Below the pieces are notes generated by a model. That model was not told where the DNA came from. It made no database searches and saw only the letters and a program-made list of their open reading frames with translations. A stretch of DNA of 64,000 nucleotides. It comes from Nymphalis io. Lineage: Eukaryota; Arthropoda; Insecta; Lepidoptera; Nymphalidae. Positions 40,500 to 54,800 of the stretch are shown piece after piece (position 1 is the first letter of the stretch; every line of letters starts with the position of its first letter). The position numbers and the translations under genes are program-made. The stretch spans positions 5,434,468-5,498,467 of the forward strand of contig NC_065916.1 of NCBI RefSeq assembly GCF_905147045.1, read 5' to 3'.

Positions 40500-41553
40500 T
40501 TGTATTGCAAATTATAAATTAATTTTAATTTATTTATGTTGAGACTGTAATTGAAAACCAGTAATGAAATACTATCCCTAAATAAGGTAGGTTCGTTTAG
40601 CTTAATACAAAATCAATAAGATATACTTCAATCAAATAGGCTTTTACAAGACATTTTAAATTAGTTTTCTTCCGTGGTTTCGAGGTATAAAAATGTCCTT
40701 TCTTTGGATTTAAGCTGCTTGCGTACTAAATTTCATCAAAATTATTTCAGTGGTTAAGCCGTGAAAGCGTAACAGACAGCCAGAGTTACTTTCTTGTTTA
40801 TAATATTAATATAGAAACATAAATGTAGATTCAATAAGTAATCCAATAATTTTTTATCAAATGATTTTGTATTGTATTAGTTTAACAACGTTATCTATGC
40901 TTTGTTTGTTTAGCAATCATATCGACTTAACTGATTTCAATAGTATTTGGAACGTTAAAAACTTGGTCATTTCCGACTAATAATAATGTACGGAGTCACT
41001 TTTTTTTCATAAATATTGAAATACCGGCACAGGCGATGTCTTATTAAACCCGTAGCAGGCGTATGGAATCGTAATAATATTGAACACTGTGCTTTTGTAT
41101 AACTAATATTCATTTGTTTCACAGTGAAATTTGAATGAAATTTGTTTATGCACGGATATTTAAATTTGATTAAGCTTTTTACAATACAAAAATAAAATAC
41201 GGCTCTAATTTTTGTGTATCAAAAAAAGTTTAAATTGTAGAAGAATAGACACCCAGACAAAATCTATGTATACTATAATAGAAGTATATTATGTATGTCA
41301 CAATCTTAAAATCTCGTTCGTATCTTCACCAAGTCAATAAAATGTCTTCGATAAATTCTTAAAATAATCCGTCCCGCTGTCTATGCACGAATCTCCAGTG
41401 CTCTGGAGAACGGCACGCCGGTTTGACAGGCGACGCTTTCCGCTATTTTTCACACGTTGACATTCTATATTTTTAAACTGTGCTATTGAGTGATTGAAAT
41501 AAATATAAAAAATAATTTTAAAATTATAATATTATTTTATTATAATATAAAAA
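40500..41553. promoter_or_regulatory. Upstream region of the unknown secreted gene
   Basis: Apart from a Helitron-like piece, the last 170 bp before the ATG include a GC-richer block (41,385-41,460: AATCTCCAGTGCTCTGG, GACAGGCGACGC). This may be the core promoter or 5' leader. No convincing TATA box. Confidence 0.3.
40690..40818 (-). mobile_element. Helitron-like (Lep1-type) 5' fragment
   Basis: Reverse complement reads TTAATATTATAAACAAGAAA..TTTTGATGAAATTTAGTACG..AAGCAGCTTAAATCC. Confidence 0.5.
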
Positions 41554-41676
41554 ATGACAGCAAAAATGCGTTGTAAACTATTAGTGTTGCTTTTATTTTT
41601 TGGGTGTGCAAAAATAGAAGCAAAGTCGGATGAAAAGAGTAACGTCAGTGCCGAAGTTAAATCTACAAATAAAATG
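41554..41676 (+). CDS. Unknown secreted gene, exon 1 (signal peptide)
   Basis: The exon is 41 codons from an ATG with A at -3, with donor AAAATG|GTAAAT in phase 0. It encodes an N-terminal basic region, a Leu/Phe hydrophobic core and a small-residue cleavage region, then a hydrophilic Ser/Lys/Glu stretch. A second ATG at codon 5 is possible. If the intron were retained, the frame would run only about twelve codons before a stop. Confidence 0.62.
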
Positions 41677-44600
41677 GTAAATTTGTACCAGGATTTTTTT
41701 TTTAATTATTTTATTTAATAAAACTATTTTATATTCATACTTAGTTTTTAATATGTTTAAAAAATTGCACGCAAGAAAATTGAAATTGAGGGAACAACAT
41801 TATAAAAATTAAAATAAACTTATTTTTCATTTTTATAATGGTTTTGTAATATGGTTCTATTAAAAAATATTTCAATGTGCAATGCTTATAATAATAAAAG
41901 TTAATAGCGAAATTTATAATAACGTATAACTTTATTAAAATAACATGTAAAAAGTAATAATAAACCGGCCTAAGTTATTTCTTACTACTTAGTTCAGCTT
42001 CTATTATTTTTATTTAACGTTGGTATTTTTCTATTGTTAATGTGAACACATGAAGTGAGTAAGTCGTAATGTAGGAAAACTTATTTTATTTACTCATAAT
42101 ACAATCAAAGTGCTCGATTATAATAATTTAAGTTTGCCCATTAGTTCATCTATTTTCACATTCCAAATCAAGTTTATTTTTTACTCCTAGTAGACTGAAA
42201 AAATTAAACGACATTACCAGTGCTGGCGTTAGGGGGGGGGGGGTGATCGGGCCACGGCGCGCCAAATTTGGGGAGGCGCCATACTTAGAAAGAAATATTT
42301 GAAAAAAAAATTACAAAAAATAAAATAAAAAAGAGGAGCTACAAAACTTTCTACGTCCACGTTGTTAGCTCTGGGTTATGCAAAAGGAAAGATGAAATTC
42401 TTTGGATCAGATTTGGGTACCACAAAATTTTGCCCGGGGTGTCGGTGGCCCTAACGCTGGCACTGGGCATTACAGTTTAAAGATTGGAACATTGAATAAA
42501 GGTAGGCAGACTGGCATATAGGCTATCCGATGATAAGTGGTAACCACCGCTCATAGACACTGGAAATGTAAGAAATACCTAATGTACCCACAATATTTTA
42601 TCTGATATATATATATAAACAAACAACCACCACCACCCTCTGAACAAAATTTATTGGGAAAGCTATATAGCTTTTTTCAGAGGGTGAACAGTTAAACAAT
42701 GACGTGTATTCTTCTTCTATCGAATGTCAAATCGATCAAATGACAGAAAGAGAGAAATCATTGTTTAACTAAACAGTCGCTAAAACAGCCTTTATAAAAG
42801 GCGAATAGTGCATAATTAATAGCATTAATGTTTTCAAACAAAAAAGCTAACCAAGCATTAGCTCCAAACTATTTCTTCTAGAAGACGACTTGCCCATTAG
42901 AGACATATCATCATAATTATCATATTCAGCCTACATTAATCCACTGCTGGACATAGGCCTCCTCACAGGCATGCCAATTCTCGCGGTCCTGTGCTAATTG
43001 CATCCATTGAGCACCCGCCATTTTTCTAACATCGTCTGACCATCTGACGGGTGGTCTATCCACTGGCCTTTTCGCTTTTTTAGGCCACCACTCCATGACG
43101 ATTTTACTTTACCTTCCGTCTTCCCGTCTGGCCAAGTGTCCAGCCCATCTCCACTTTAACCTCGTGATACGCTTCCCAATATCTTCGACTTTCGTCTTTC
43201 GTTGGATTTCCGCGTTTGATATACAATCAACGAGAGAGATGCCTTAGAGACATATAAAGGATTTTATTATCTTTTTTACTATTTAAGCGCATGAAAATTC
43301 GATTAACGCTTATTTACTGGTGGTAGGGCTTTGTGCAAGCTCGTCTGGGTAGGTACCATCCACTCATCAGATATTCTATCATAAAAGAGCAGTACTTGAT
43401 ATTGTTATATTCCGGTTTGAAGGGTGAGTGAACCAGTGTAATTACAGGCACAAGGGACATAACATATTAGTACCCAAGGTTTGTGGCGCATTGGCGATGA
43501 AAGCGATCGTTAACATTTCTTACAATGCCAATGTCTATGGGCGTTGTTGACCATTTACCATCAGGTAGTCCATGTCCCTACACATTTGATGTTAAACATC
43601 GTAGTTACATCTCTTTCTCCCAATAGCTCTATCTCCGCTCACAACAATCTTGTACAATATTATCAAACGCGAATAAAATTTATTAGACGGACGCCCTAGT
43701 TTTAATTTGAATACTTTCTTTCACGTCTTAAAATATCTTTAAAACTATTGGTCTAAATAACACCGTATTAATGACATTTTAAAAATATAGCCTGTTCCAC
43801 ACGCAAGCTTAGTGAAGACAAATAAACAAATTTGACATTGAAATGACGCGACATTTTGTCGAAATCTATGTCTATGGGTAATCTATTGTCAAAATATGTC
43901 GTTTTGATTATTAGCGAAGTTGTTAACCGAATTTTGGAAGATAAATTAATGCGGATTAAAATAATTATGTTTGTAAGTATTGTATTATAAATAAAGAAGT
44001 AACAGTAAGTAATATTTCATTAATGTTTTCCAAGTTAGCCTTCGCGCTGGCATTTAAGTTTCGGTAATAGGTTACATGTGCTAATAAAAAAAATAATTTA
44101 AATGACATTTAAAGATTTGATGTTTTAATAAGAATTATTTTTCATCTATTTTATATGTGACATTCGCAGAATATTTTGCGCCCACATAGCGTAGATACAC
44201 GCCAAAAAAGAGAAAAAAAACCATCTTATGATTATTTAGTTAAAAAATAATGAGGAATTGAAGAGGAAAGGACATGAGGAATAATAAACTTTAATTGTCG
44301 TGTCTTTGTTTACAGAGCAATCTAACTTTATTTATTTGTAATCCTTGATTGAAATAAAAAAGAAAAAAAAGATATTAATCAAAAACCGCTTGCAGTGCGT
44401 AATATATTACTTAGCTTAGCTTAGCTATAAAATCCCTTGGAATATGTAATTCTAAGGTTTGTTTCTCTTAACTCCTATTGCAATAGAGTATAGACATATA
44501 GTATACTTGATTATTAAAACAAATTAGACTTAAAGTTATTATTATTAGATGATAAATATTGAAAACAATAAAGTAGGTAACTTACATGATTATATATTTT

Positions 44601-47600
44601 AATTAAATATATAGTTGCAGTGATGTTTAGAGGATACGAGGATATGTCCTCCAGACCAATTTCGGCCACGGCGGCCAATCTCAAGAGAGATCAGCAAACT
44701 GCGCAGAAGATATTATAGTACACGAGTGTGTGCGCAAACACAGGTGCACTCTCTATTCCCTAACTCTCATAATCCGATGGGACGGCAATCCGACACGACC
44801 GGAAAGAGTTCAGATGCAGGACCAACGGCTTTACGTGCTTTCCGAGGCACGGGAGTATACACACTTCCAACTACCAGACTCCAGGCTACTACTGAGAATT
44901 TTCTGACAGAAAATCCCAATAACTTTTTATTGGCCCAACCTGGGAATTGAACCCAGGCCCTCCGGATCTGCGGCCTAGCATCAGACCAACGAGACAGTCC
45001 GTATGCCATGTTACCCTAAAGGTTGACGAACATCCAATTTACTATAACGGTTGTTGTTTTTTTACGACAAATATTACTTTGTTTTTATTATAGATTTATG
45101 TTATTTTATTTTTTATTATTACAGCACCACCTACCTAATATCCTATGAGTAATTCCTTACACAGTTGGTTGCCTGGTAGAGATCGCTATTTAGCGATAAG
45201 GTACTCAACCACAGAATTGGGAAAATGTAATCAGATTAAGGATTACTAATTATGGTAATAAAAATTAACGATTACATGTCATCATGAGGTTATAACGGCC
45301 GAATAAACGTCACTTAAATATTGAAGTGCAACTAAATTATTTAAGTTAAAGGCGAACTAATTTTTTTATTTAATTTAGGGACTTTTGTCCTCGACAGTTA
45401 CGTCAGTCCTATAGTCCCTTCTTTATTTTGTAACATCACTTATTATTTATTGCTATTAGTTAAATTTCCAGGAGCATCCTAGCAGATTCTGATAAAGGAT
45501 CTGATAGAATTCTCTGCTTTAATTCAACATCGAACAAACTTTTAAATTATTTAACGGCGAACTTATAATTTCGCATACTAATCGTTACAAAGTACGTCAT
45601 GTTATATGAATGTGATATACACCAAACCCAAATTTTCTTAGTAAAATGTACAGATTAACGCGTCGATTAATCTTCCTGTTAATACATCACACGTGGCCAT
45701 CATCTCTAACTTGAAAACATCGATCAACATCATGAGTACGCAATCGTTTTTATTAAAATGAAACGAATATTTTTTTTAATGCTTTAGCAATGCAAAGGTC
45801 TGATAATGAAATTTTAACGCCGCTTGGGTATTATGATGTAGAAAGCGCGATTATCGAGACATTCTCTGCCTTGCACGACCACTCTGTGGAGTAAGATTTC
45901 GATGGCGATTTTTCCGAAGCATAACGAGTTGGAAACCTTCAAGAGAAGCGCATGATATTAGTTTAGATATCCCAAAATAATAAGGCCTCGACAGCGTCAC
46001 CAGGCGGGGGGGCGAGTCTTTAAGATACTCAGCTGGATATTGCGAGCCCACTTAAGGGCTCAGAATACGCGTGTCTTAAGGGTCCTCTGTGAGACTGAAC
46101 CTCGGCTTAGGACGCCGTCGACGTCAGGAAGGAGGACACTATGTGTGCAATGACCCCGTCGTACGCTTAAGCGCGGACGGGTTATAATAAATGAGAGACC
46201 TCGACCCCGCCGGCGGGGTCGGTGTGTGTTTGTTCTGTAACCTATCCTGTTGATATTGGCCGGTGTAATCTTATGATCGAGGGCAATAAGGACGTCTTTA
46301 GGACGCCTACGCATCCAAAAGGAAGCACTGGTTAACTTAGCTACACATCCCGACGTACAAAGTTATTGGGATTTTCGTTCGAGTAATTTTTTTTTTATAT
46401 CCTTTGACATTTTTCACACACGGCCATCTGATCCCAAATTAAGCTTGTACAGAGCTTGTACTATGGAAACCAGGCAATAGATATACTACATATACTATTT
46501 TTCTTTTGTAAATGCATACTTATATAGATAATTACACCCAGACTCAGGACAAACAGACATGTTCATGCAAACAAATATCTGTCCTGGGTGGGAATCGAAG
46601 CCACAACCTTCGGCGTGAGAGGCAAGCATCCACCAACCACGCCAACCGGCTCGTCAAATTTTCAGTAGCTGTCTAAAGTTTGACTGTTGGCAATGTGCTT
46701 CGTGCCTCGGGTGCCATTATAAAAATAGTCAGGTGAATTCGCATCGCAGCCTAAATCCTATGAGTGTTTTTTTTTTTAATGGAATGTAAACAAAAAGATG
46801 TACAGCTTACTCAACAAAAGAGTATTTAAATAACAAATTGTTTATAACATAATAAAATGTTATGTACAGTACTCGACTATCGTTTAAAAATTATTGTTTA
46901 TGTAAAAAGTGGCGATTTCGTTTTCGCGAACTGAAAAAATATCGCTCTCTGCCAAGTTATGAAAAAAAAAATAATCACGATAATAAACTAGTGGGAATTA
47001 TTTTTACGTATCTGGCAACACAATGTGCTTTTTTCATTTCCCTCCGTTGTGTAGGTTTTTTAATATAATTTTAAGACTGCTTTGTCATTTAAGATATTTT
47101 TAAAGTTCATTGTTTTGCAATATAAAGCCTGTCACTGTCCCATCTAGAGGCCAAATAAAAAGTCTGCACTTCGGCCATTGAAAGTACGTCGGTATTTCCG
47201 TTAAAAATTTATAATTAACTTTATTTAATCTATCATAACTTTTATATAGTATATAGGGACTGTATATGACAACAAGTGGCTCCCGAGTCGTATTTTCCGA
47301 CGTCAACGGTGTCCTAGGCCGAGGTTTGACCCCACAGGAAGGTTTTTTTTTATATTCGTCGAGAGGGCAAATGACTCTACTCCACCTGATGGTAAGTGGT
47401 AGTAGAGTCCAAACGCGACGACGGCCAATACAGACGGGAAGAATGTTCTGCACTAGCCGCCTTCGCCTTGAAGGCCCGCAAGATGCCTCTTCACGCCTTG
47501 TTTGAAGGAACCCGGGTTGTAGGAGGAGGGGAATACGTGAGCTGGTAAGGAATTCCATTTTTTGGAAGTGCGACAAAGAAAGGAGTTGCCAAATATCTTT

Positions 47601-50600
47601 GTGCGCGATGGAATTGATGTCACAGTTAGGCGGTGACATCGAGAGCCAGCTCGCGTAGATTTATGAAGGAAGGGGGAAGCAGGAATTAGAGAGAATAATT
47701 CCTCAGAGCACTCGCCGTGATACAGTCGATAGAAAGCGCTCAGCGCTGCTATCTCTCGACGCAATTGTAAAGGTTCAAGGGTGTTTGTGACCTTTACGTC
47801 GCCAATAATGCGGTCTGCACGTCGCTGCAACCGATCCAAGGTCTCCAGTAGGTACTTAGCGGAGCCATCCCAAAGGTGCGAGCAATATTCCACGTAAGAC
47901 CGTACCTGTGTTTTATATAACAGGCACAGTTGCTGTGGCGTGAAAAAACGCCGCACCTTGTTCAGAACTCCGAGTTTCTGTGAAGCTGTTTTTCTAACAG
48001 CCTCGATGTAATCCCTTGGACTAAGGTCGCAGCGAACGTCGATCCCCAGCATGGTGATTTTGCTTTGTATCACCAGCGGAGTACCAAAGAGGGAGGGAAG
48101 AGGGGAAAATGGTGACTTTTTCACTGTGAGAGCGCATACCTATGTTTTCTTGGCATTAAACTCAACAAGATTATCAGAGCCCCATTCTCCACTCCAGCAT
48201 TCACTACATAGAATTGTGAAGCGCAACCGTCAACTAAAACACGAAGACTACGTGGCTTTGAAGCCTTGTGTAGGAAGCTGGCAATCCAGGTGCATAGCTG
48301 AGCAGGCAGACCATATGCCGGCAGCTTTTAGAGAAGACTTCTGTGCCAGACCCTGTCGAAAGCCTTGGAGATATCGAGGTTGACAGCCAACGATTCTCCA
48401 TGCTTGTCGATAGCTTTACCCCAGAGGTGTGTTACGTACGCTAGAAGATCACCTGTGGACCGTTTTGGTCGAAACCCGTACTGACGATCATTAATTAGAC
48501 AGTGATCTTCTAGGTAATAGATCAATTGGTTGTTAAGAATCCGTTCCATCACCTTACAAAGTACTGAGGTGATAGCTATTGGCCGATAATTTGCCGGGTC
48601 AGACCGATCCCCTTTTTTGGGAACCGCTTGGAAGGTGCCTATTATTATTAGGACATGTATTCTCAGCCCTTAAGTGGGCTCTTATTATTTGAAAGACTCG
48701 CCCTCGCCCGGTGATGCTGTCGAGGCCACTTGAGACAAATGCAAAACATCATTTCGAAAAAAAAAGTCGTAAGAGGTATTGGTTTTTTTTTTAAAAGTCG
48801 CAAGACTTTAATTTTTTTTGTTATATGTTATTTATTTCTTTGTATTGCAATGCGCTTACCTACTTTCTAGATTCTTAAAAAAATAAATAAAGCAACCCAT
48901 AGACACGATGACACGGCTAGTATAGAGTTATCATTCGATGCGTGACAAAAATACAATGACAAGAGTGTAAATTACGACCGACACGTGCGCCAAATACATT
49001 GCAACATAAAATTTTATAATATGAATTTCAAGGTTTACATTAAATATGTTTTTGGGTCTAGAAATATCTGTTAAAGTATTATTAGAAACGAAATTATACC
49101 AGCGACTTTGTTTAATTTTTTTTTTTATTAAATAAAGGAAGGCAGACATGTTTGCTACTTATGGTATGTGACGATCTCCGCCTATAGACATTTGTACTTC
49201 AAGAAGTATTAACCACTCAATACATCGGCAATCACGGCATCAGAGATTTGTTTCTTTATTTTATTTATTTTATTTTGTACAACCAACAGTAGATTCATTC
49301 GTTAAAGTATAACATTATAAAATGTCATTAAATAAAGTTAATCGTTAACAATTACAAGACCAAGACCATGTTAACATCATTAAAATTAATAAAAACATTG
49401 TGAAATTATTATTAAATTTACGATTTAATATTTATATTAACTTACATATAATTTTAGAGAAAAAATTTTAGATATAGAGATGTTAAGTTCCTTATGTTTA
49501 TGATTACTGACTAATTCAGACTTTAAAGAGAATATAGCAATAGTTTGGCGATAGAAAATTATTAATATCAATCAAATTAGAGAATAAGTTCCTAAAACGA
49601 GGTTTCATTTTAAAATTCTCTATAGCAGTCTGTAAGTTGGAAGTGTGTACACTCCCGTGCCTCCGAAAGCAAGTAAAGACGTTGGTCCTGCGCCTGAACT
49701 CTTTCTGGTTGTGTCAGATTGCCGTCCCATCGGATTATGAGAGCTAGGGAATAATAATAATAATATCTTAGGACTTTTTTCACACACGGCCATCTGATCC
49801 CAAATTAAGCTTGTACAAAGCTTGTGCTATGGAAACCAGGCAACTGATATACTACATATACTACTTTTCTTTTGTAAATGCATACTTATATAGATAATTA
49901 CACCCAGACTCAGGACAAACAGACACATTTCCTGGGTGGGACCCACAACCTTCGGCGTGAAAGGCAAGTATCTACCAACCAGGGCAACCGACTAGTCGAG
50001 AGTGCACCTGTGTTTGTGTACACACTTGTGCACTATAATATCTCCTGCGCAGTTGGCTAATCTCTTATAAGATTGGCCGCCGTGGCCGAAATCGGTCTGG
50101 AGCACTATTATTATATTATGTATAGATAACAAAGATTAAATTATTATAATTGAAAGAACTTGATCTAAACTCAAAAAAAACGAGATTTCAATGAAATGAA
50201 TGAATGATTACTTATATTACTCGCAATCCCAAAATGTTTAGACACAAATTATGTACTACGCAATGCTCGTAAGAATTCAAGTCAATCATTTTCCCGTCAT
50301 GAAGATTATCTGTCAATGTTCTTGTTGACAGATTAAAAAAGTAGATTATATTGTTTAATAACAAAAATGACAGATACATTTAATAATAGGTAATTTGTTT
50401 TACATCTAATATTATATATCACAATCTTTCATGATGATTAATTCTTAGCAGATCGCATATATTTTTTTTATTACATAAATATTATTGTCATAATTGATTT
50501 GACATTCGAAAAAACAGCATTATTAAACTAATCATTATATGAACGTTGTTTAGAAGAGAAGACTTATATCATTATGACGACTTCCATAAATGTAGTAATT

Positions 50601-51804
50601 TTGCGTTAAATTTAATGTTAATCGATAAACAGGCCATGGATTTACATGTTCCTAACAGCTCTGCTGTATTATGTTACACTACAAACAGTTCTATTTAAAA
50701 AAAAAAAAAAAAAAAGTTCTTAATTAATATATCTTTATTTATATAACAATACTTTTTCACTTAACTACTTATATCCACTTTAATTTTACTTCCAAAGTAT
50801 CGTTAATTTCACGGACACTCAAGATTTTTTGTGAATTAAAATCAACTTCGACCAAAGATGGAAAATATCCCGTCATTTCAATGTCAAAGTCTTTTATTTG
50901 AGTTAACTCCTCTTGTGGCTGTAACAGGCATAGTGTATAATTAGTTATGAACAAGTGAGAGCCGTTCTTCTTATAATATAGATAGGCAGTGTGGTTGAGC
51001 CACCTGATGGTAAGTGGTTACCACCGCCCTTTGATATTGGCGCCGTAAGAAATAATAATAACCCCTTACATCACCAATGCGCCACCAACCTTGAGAACTA
51101 GATGTTACATCCCTCGTGCCTTTAATTAATTACACTAGCTCGCTCAACATTCCAACCGGAACACAACAATGCTAATTATTGCTGTTTGGCGGTAGAACAT
51201 GTGATAAGAGGGTGGTACCATACCTAGCACTATCAAAACGTCAGAAACGCATTCTATCAACGACCGAACCTTGTCGGTGTTGATATTTTAATAAATAAAT
51301 AAATATAAGGGGATATCATTCTAAGTGAGGACTAGACGTCTGTCATATCATTACGTCATTGGAAACTAGACAGTGTTGTGAATAGTGCTTTAAGGGAAAA
51401 TTACACGCTAGACACAAATCAATCATTTAAATTATAAATAGACACCATTTTCTTGGCGAAAAACACTAATTTTGATATAATTTTAAGTTATCTATATATA
51501 GAGGAAACTATTCTGAGTTAGACAGTGCTCTTGGACAGTCGCAATTTTCGAAAACCGCAGTATTTTCCTATAATATTTATTTATTTATAGTGCGTTTTTT
51601 ATAATATTGTCTATGGCTGTCCAAGCTTGGTTCCCAAGCTCTTACGAAGGAAATATCGTTTAAAAATTAACTTTACTTATAGTCTATTTATTTAGCATAT
51701 TTATTTAATGGGTACACTATTTATGTAATAGATAGATCTGTGTTCTAAGCTAGTCAACCGTTAAATACGCGACGAATCATACGGTACGCTTTTGTTTTAC
51801 GACA

Positions 51805-51875
<71 letters not shown>

Positions 51876-54800
51876 CAATGTACATATATACAATAATATT
51901 CTCGACGTATATTTATACTATTTGAAATAAGAGTTATATGTTTGTACGAAAGGACGTGAATTTTGTGGTGAAGGTGTGTTATATTGTGTATGAGTTAAAT
52001 AACTCAAGATAACATCGCGTTCGCGCGTCGTCGTCGAGTCTCGTTAGCAATCCCATACAAACCGGTAACCTTCAACGGAACCGGGGTACGTTTTGAAGTT
52101 GTCTATTGCGTGAATAAATATTGTTAGAACCTAATATAAATTTAATTTAAATTTAAACTCCAATAGCGAATTGTTTATGCGGTCTAGCGATGTAAAAGTT
52201 CAGTTCTGTCGCAGGTTCAATCCTGTCCCATTGAACTGTAGGATACAGATCCACAAGAAAGGTTATCACGTCCTATAAATTGATCAACTTGATCACAATC
52301 GATACATTGATTTCCTACAAAAGAGATTTAAAAAATATTTATGTCGCCCCAGCCTTTCCCAGGTTTCTATGGCATTCCCAGGCTTTTTCCGTCTGCACTC
52401 ATAGGTCAAACCGAAAACTAGTTGGTATTACTTAGGTACTATACAAGAGGTACGTGACTATGACTTTAGACTCACCTTTTTGAATGAAATAAAGGCTAAA
52501 CGGCATCTTGCAATATTCCTTATATAAAATCAGTTGTTTACTTTTGAAAATTACTGGGACAAACAGACGGACTATAAAATGACTGTATTCGTTTGACTAA
52601 CGAAGCAATTATTTTTAAAATTTCAAAACTAACAGCTATATTGATGTTTAAAAATGTAACAATTAGTTTTTTTATTTCTATATATAATGATTATGTTATT
52701 ATTAATACAAAGTTAATGAATAATTTAATGTACAAATAAAATTAAAAACAAACTACACATAACAAATTTATTGAAAAAACAATTATTTTGAAATCATAGA
52801 CCGATACTCCAATTTTATTTATTTGTGTACATAGACTTTGTCATTGATAATTGAATTATCTGAATTTCCATCAATAAATATTGAAATGTATAATGAAATA
52901 GAAATCTTCAAGAGATAATTCATTTGTAACGGTAAATTTAAAAGCAAAGTAATATATAATCTGTATTTATATTTCCCGCCCACTCGTTTCTCGCGTCAAA
53001 ATGGCGTCAATTACGATTAGTCATGTTTCAAATCTGAAATACGTTTTCATTTTAACACCTGTGTTAAGATGCAGGCATAATAAACTTTTTATACAAAAAG
53101 TAAAGGCGGGGAGTGGATCTTCAATTTTTTTATTGATATCTCCCATGTTTAAATAAAGAAACATGAACCCGATATGTACAGCGGGCATAGACAATAATAT
53201 ATATCCTGGGGCATTATTCACTCACGGCCATCCCAAATTAAGCAGAGATTGTGCTATGGAAACCAGACAACTGATATAATACATATACTAGTGTCTTTTT
53301 AAATACATACTTATATAGATAATTACACCCAGACTTAGGACAAACAGACAAATGTCTATCCTGGGTGGGAATCGAATACACAACCTTCGGCGTGAAAGGC
53401 AAGCATCCACCAACCACGCCAACCGGCTCGTCAAACAATATTAACGATTTCGTTTGTAGAAATATTAATATTTACGGAATAGACATATGTCATGTATTAA
53501 TCAAGACAGCCTCGTCGTTTCCGTTGGCTTCTAAAGCCACAGGTGGGTTTAAGCCCCGGGTCGGGTCAATTAAGTTTGGGTTTTTTAGTCCAGATATTCT
53601 CCAGAAATATGAAAACCTGGAGGTTGGCAGTGTTTACACGTGCCTCAGAAAGCACGTCAAATATCCAGTGCTTGAACTCTATCTAGTCATGTCGAATTTG
53701 CCGTCCCATTGAATTATGAAAGTGATGCAAGAGAGAATGCACTTGTGTTTGCGCACACACTATACTATGTTCTGAGTCAGTTGGCTAATATCCCTTGAGA
53801 ATGGCCGCCGTAACATCATTCAGGATGATATCAAAGATTAACGTTTGTTGAACGACAATGGCTTATTTTTAAACGATAAATCTTCTTTGAAAGTTCTTTT
53901 TACAAAATACCAGACAAATTAACACTATTTTAGTAACACTCATAATTGTAGAAAATGACGAGTTATTTTGTCGAATAAAGTAATATCTTTGTTCTTTTAT
54001 TTCGACTGGCAATCATTTTATTGCAAGAGAAGTTCAAAAACAATTAGACATAACATCTTAGTTCCCAAGTTTGGTGGCTATGTAAGCGATGGTAAATATT
54101 TCTTACAATGCCTATGTCTACGAACGGTGGTGACCACTTACCCATTTGCTTGTCCACCTATCTACCTTATTAAAAAGAAAAAAACAATTTTCGAATTCCC
54201 TTTATCTGATCTAAATCATCAGTTTTTCTACCGCGAAACTTGCTATTGGCGTCTTACTTGTTCCATTTTAATGGATGTGTAATTATAGGTACATGGAACG
54301 ATGTAAGATGTAGCGTGTATTTTATAGTCCTTGAGTCCATTTAACATCGGATTTATGCCAGCCTCATTCCAAAAAAAAGTACTCGCATGTTTTTGATTAA
54401 ACACAAACAAAAATATATCTAATGAAACGATACTAATGTTGCAGAAACTGAGTCGATCCTCTTTGAATAATATTCTGTTAATTTTATTAATTTTTATGCA
54501 CCACGACATCTCTTTTTAGATCAAACGAATTAGTCTGCCAAAATTATTTGCATAATCACGCTAGACGAAAAAAGTGTGATAATTTTTTTTTCATAAAAAC
54601 AAGCTCATAAAGTACTATATTTTAGTTAGACCCCGTAACTGCTACAGTTTAAATTAAACCTATTTTTAAGTTAGAAAATAACTATTTTTTTCTCTGTCTA
54701 TTTTTTTCATATGGCTAATTATACCGTCTCTTCTGCATGTTTTTTTCCTCTAAACTGAAATAATGACATACAAATAAATGGGTGAATGTAAAAATACTTT

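Noticed and set aside
47100..47639. 179-codon minus open frame
   Set aside because: It is a wrong-frame reading across the LINE 3' end and the family-K flank; the real frame of the LINE is 47,453-48,124.
50769..50954. Minus open frame of about 50 codons with a good acceptor (CTGTTACAG) and a plausible peptide
   Set aside because: Its core matches the family-H repeat (TTTGACATTGAAATGACG..AAGTAAAATTAAAG) seen at 43.8, 27.4, 20.7 and 61.1 kb, so it is repeat sequence.
52150..52240. Possible tRNA with GGTTCAATCC box
   Set aside because: No matching acceptor or anticodon stem was found around it.
53365..53712. 115-codon plus open frame
   Set aside because: It begins in the antisense of a family-D SINE and passes into family C; no conserved peptide.
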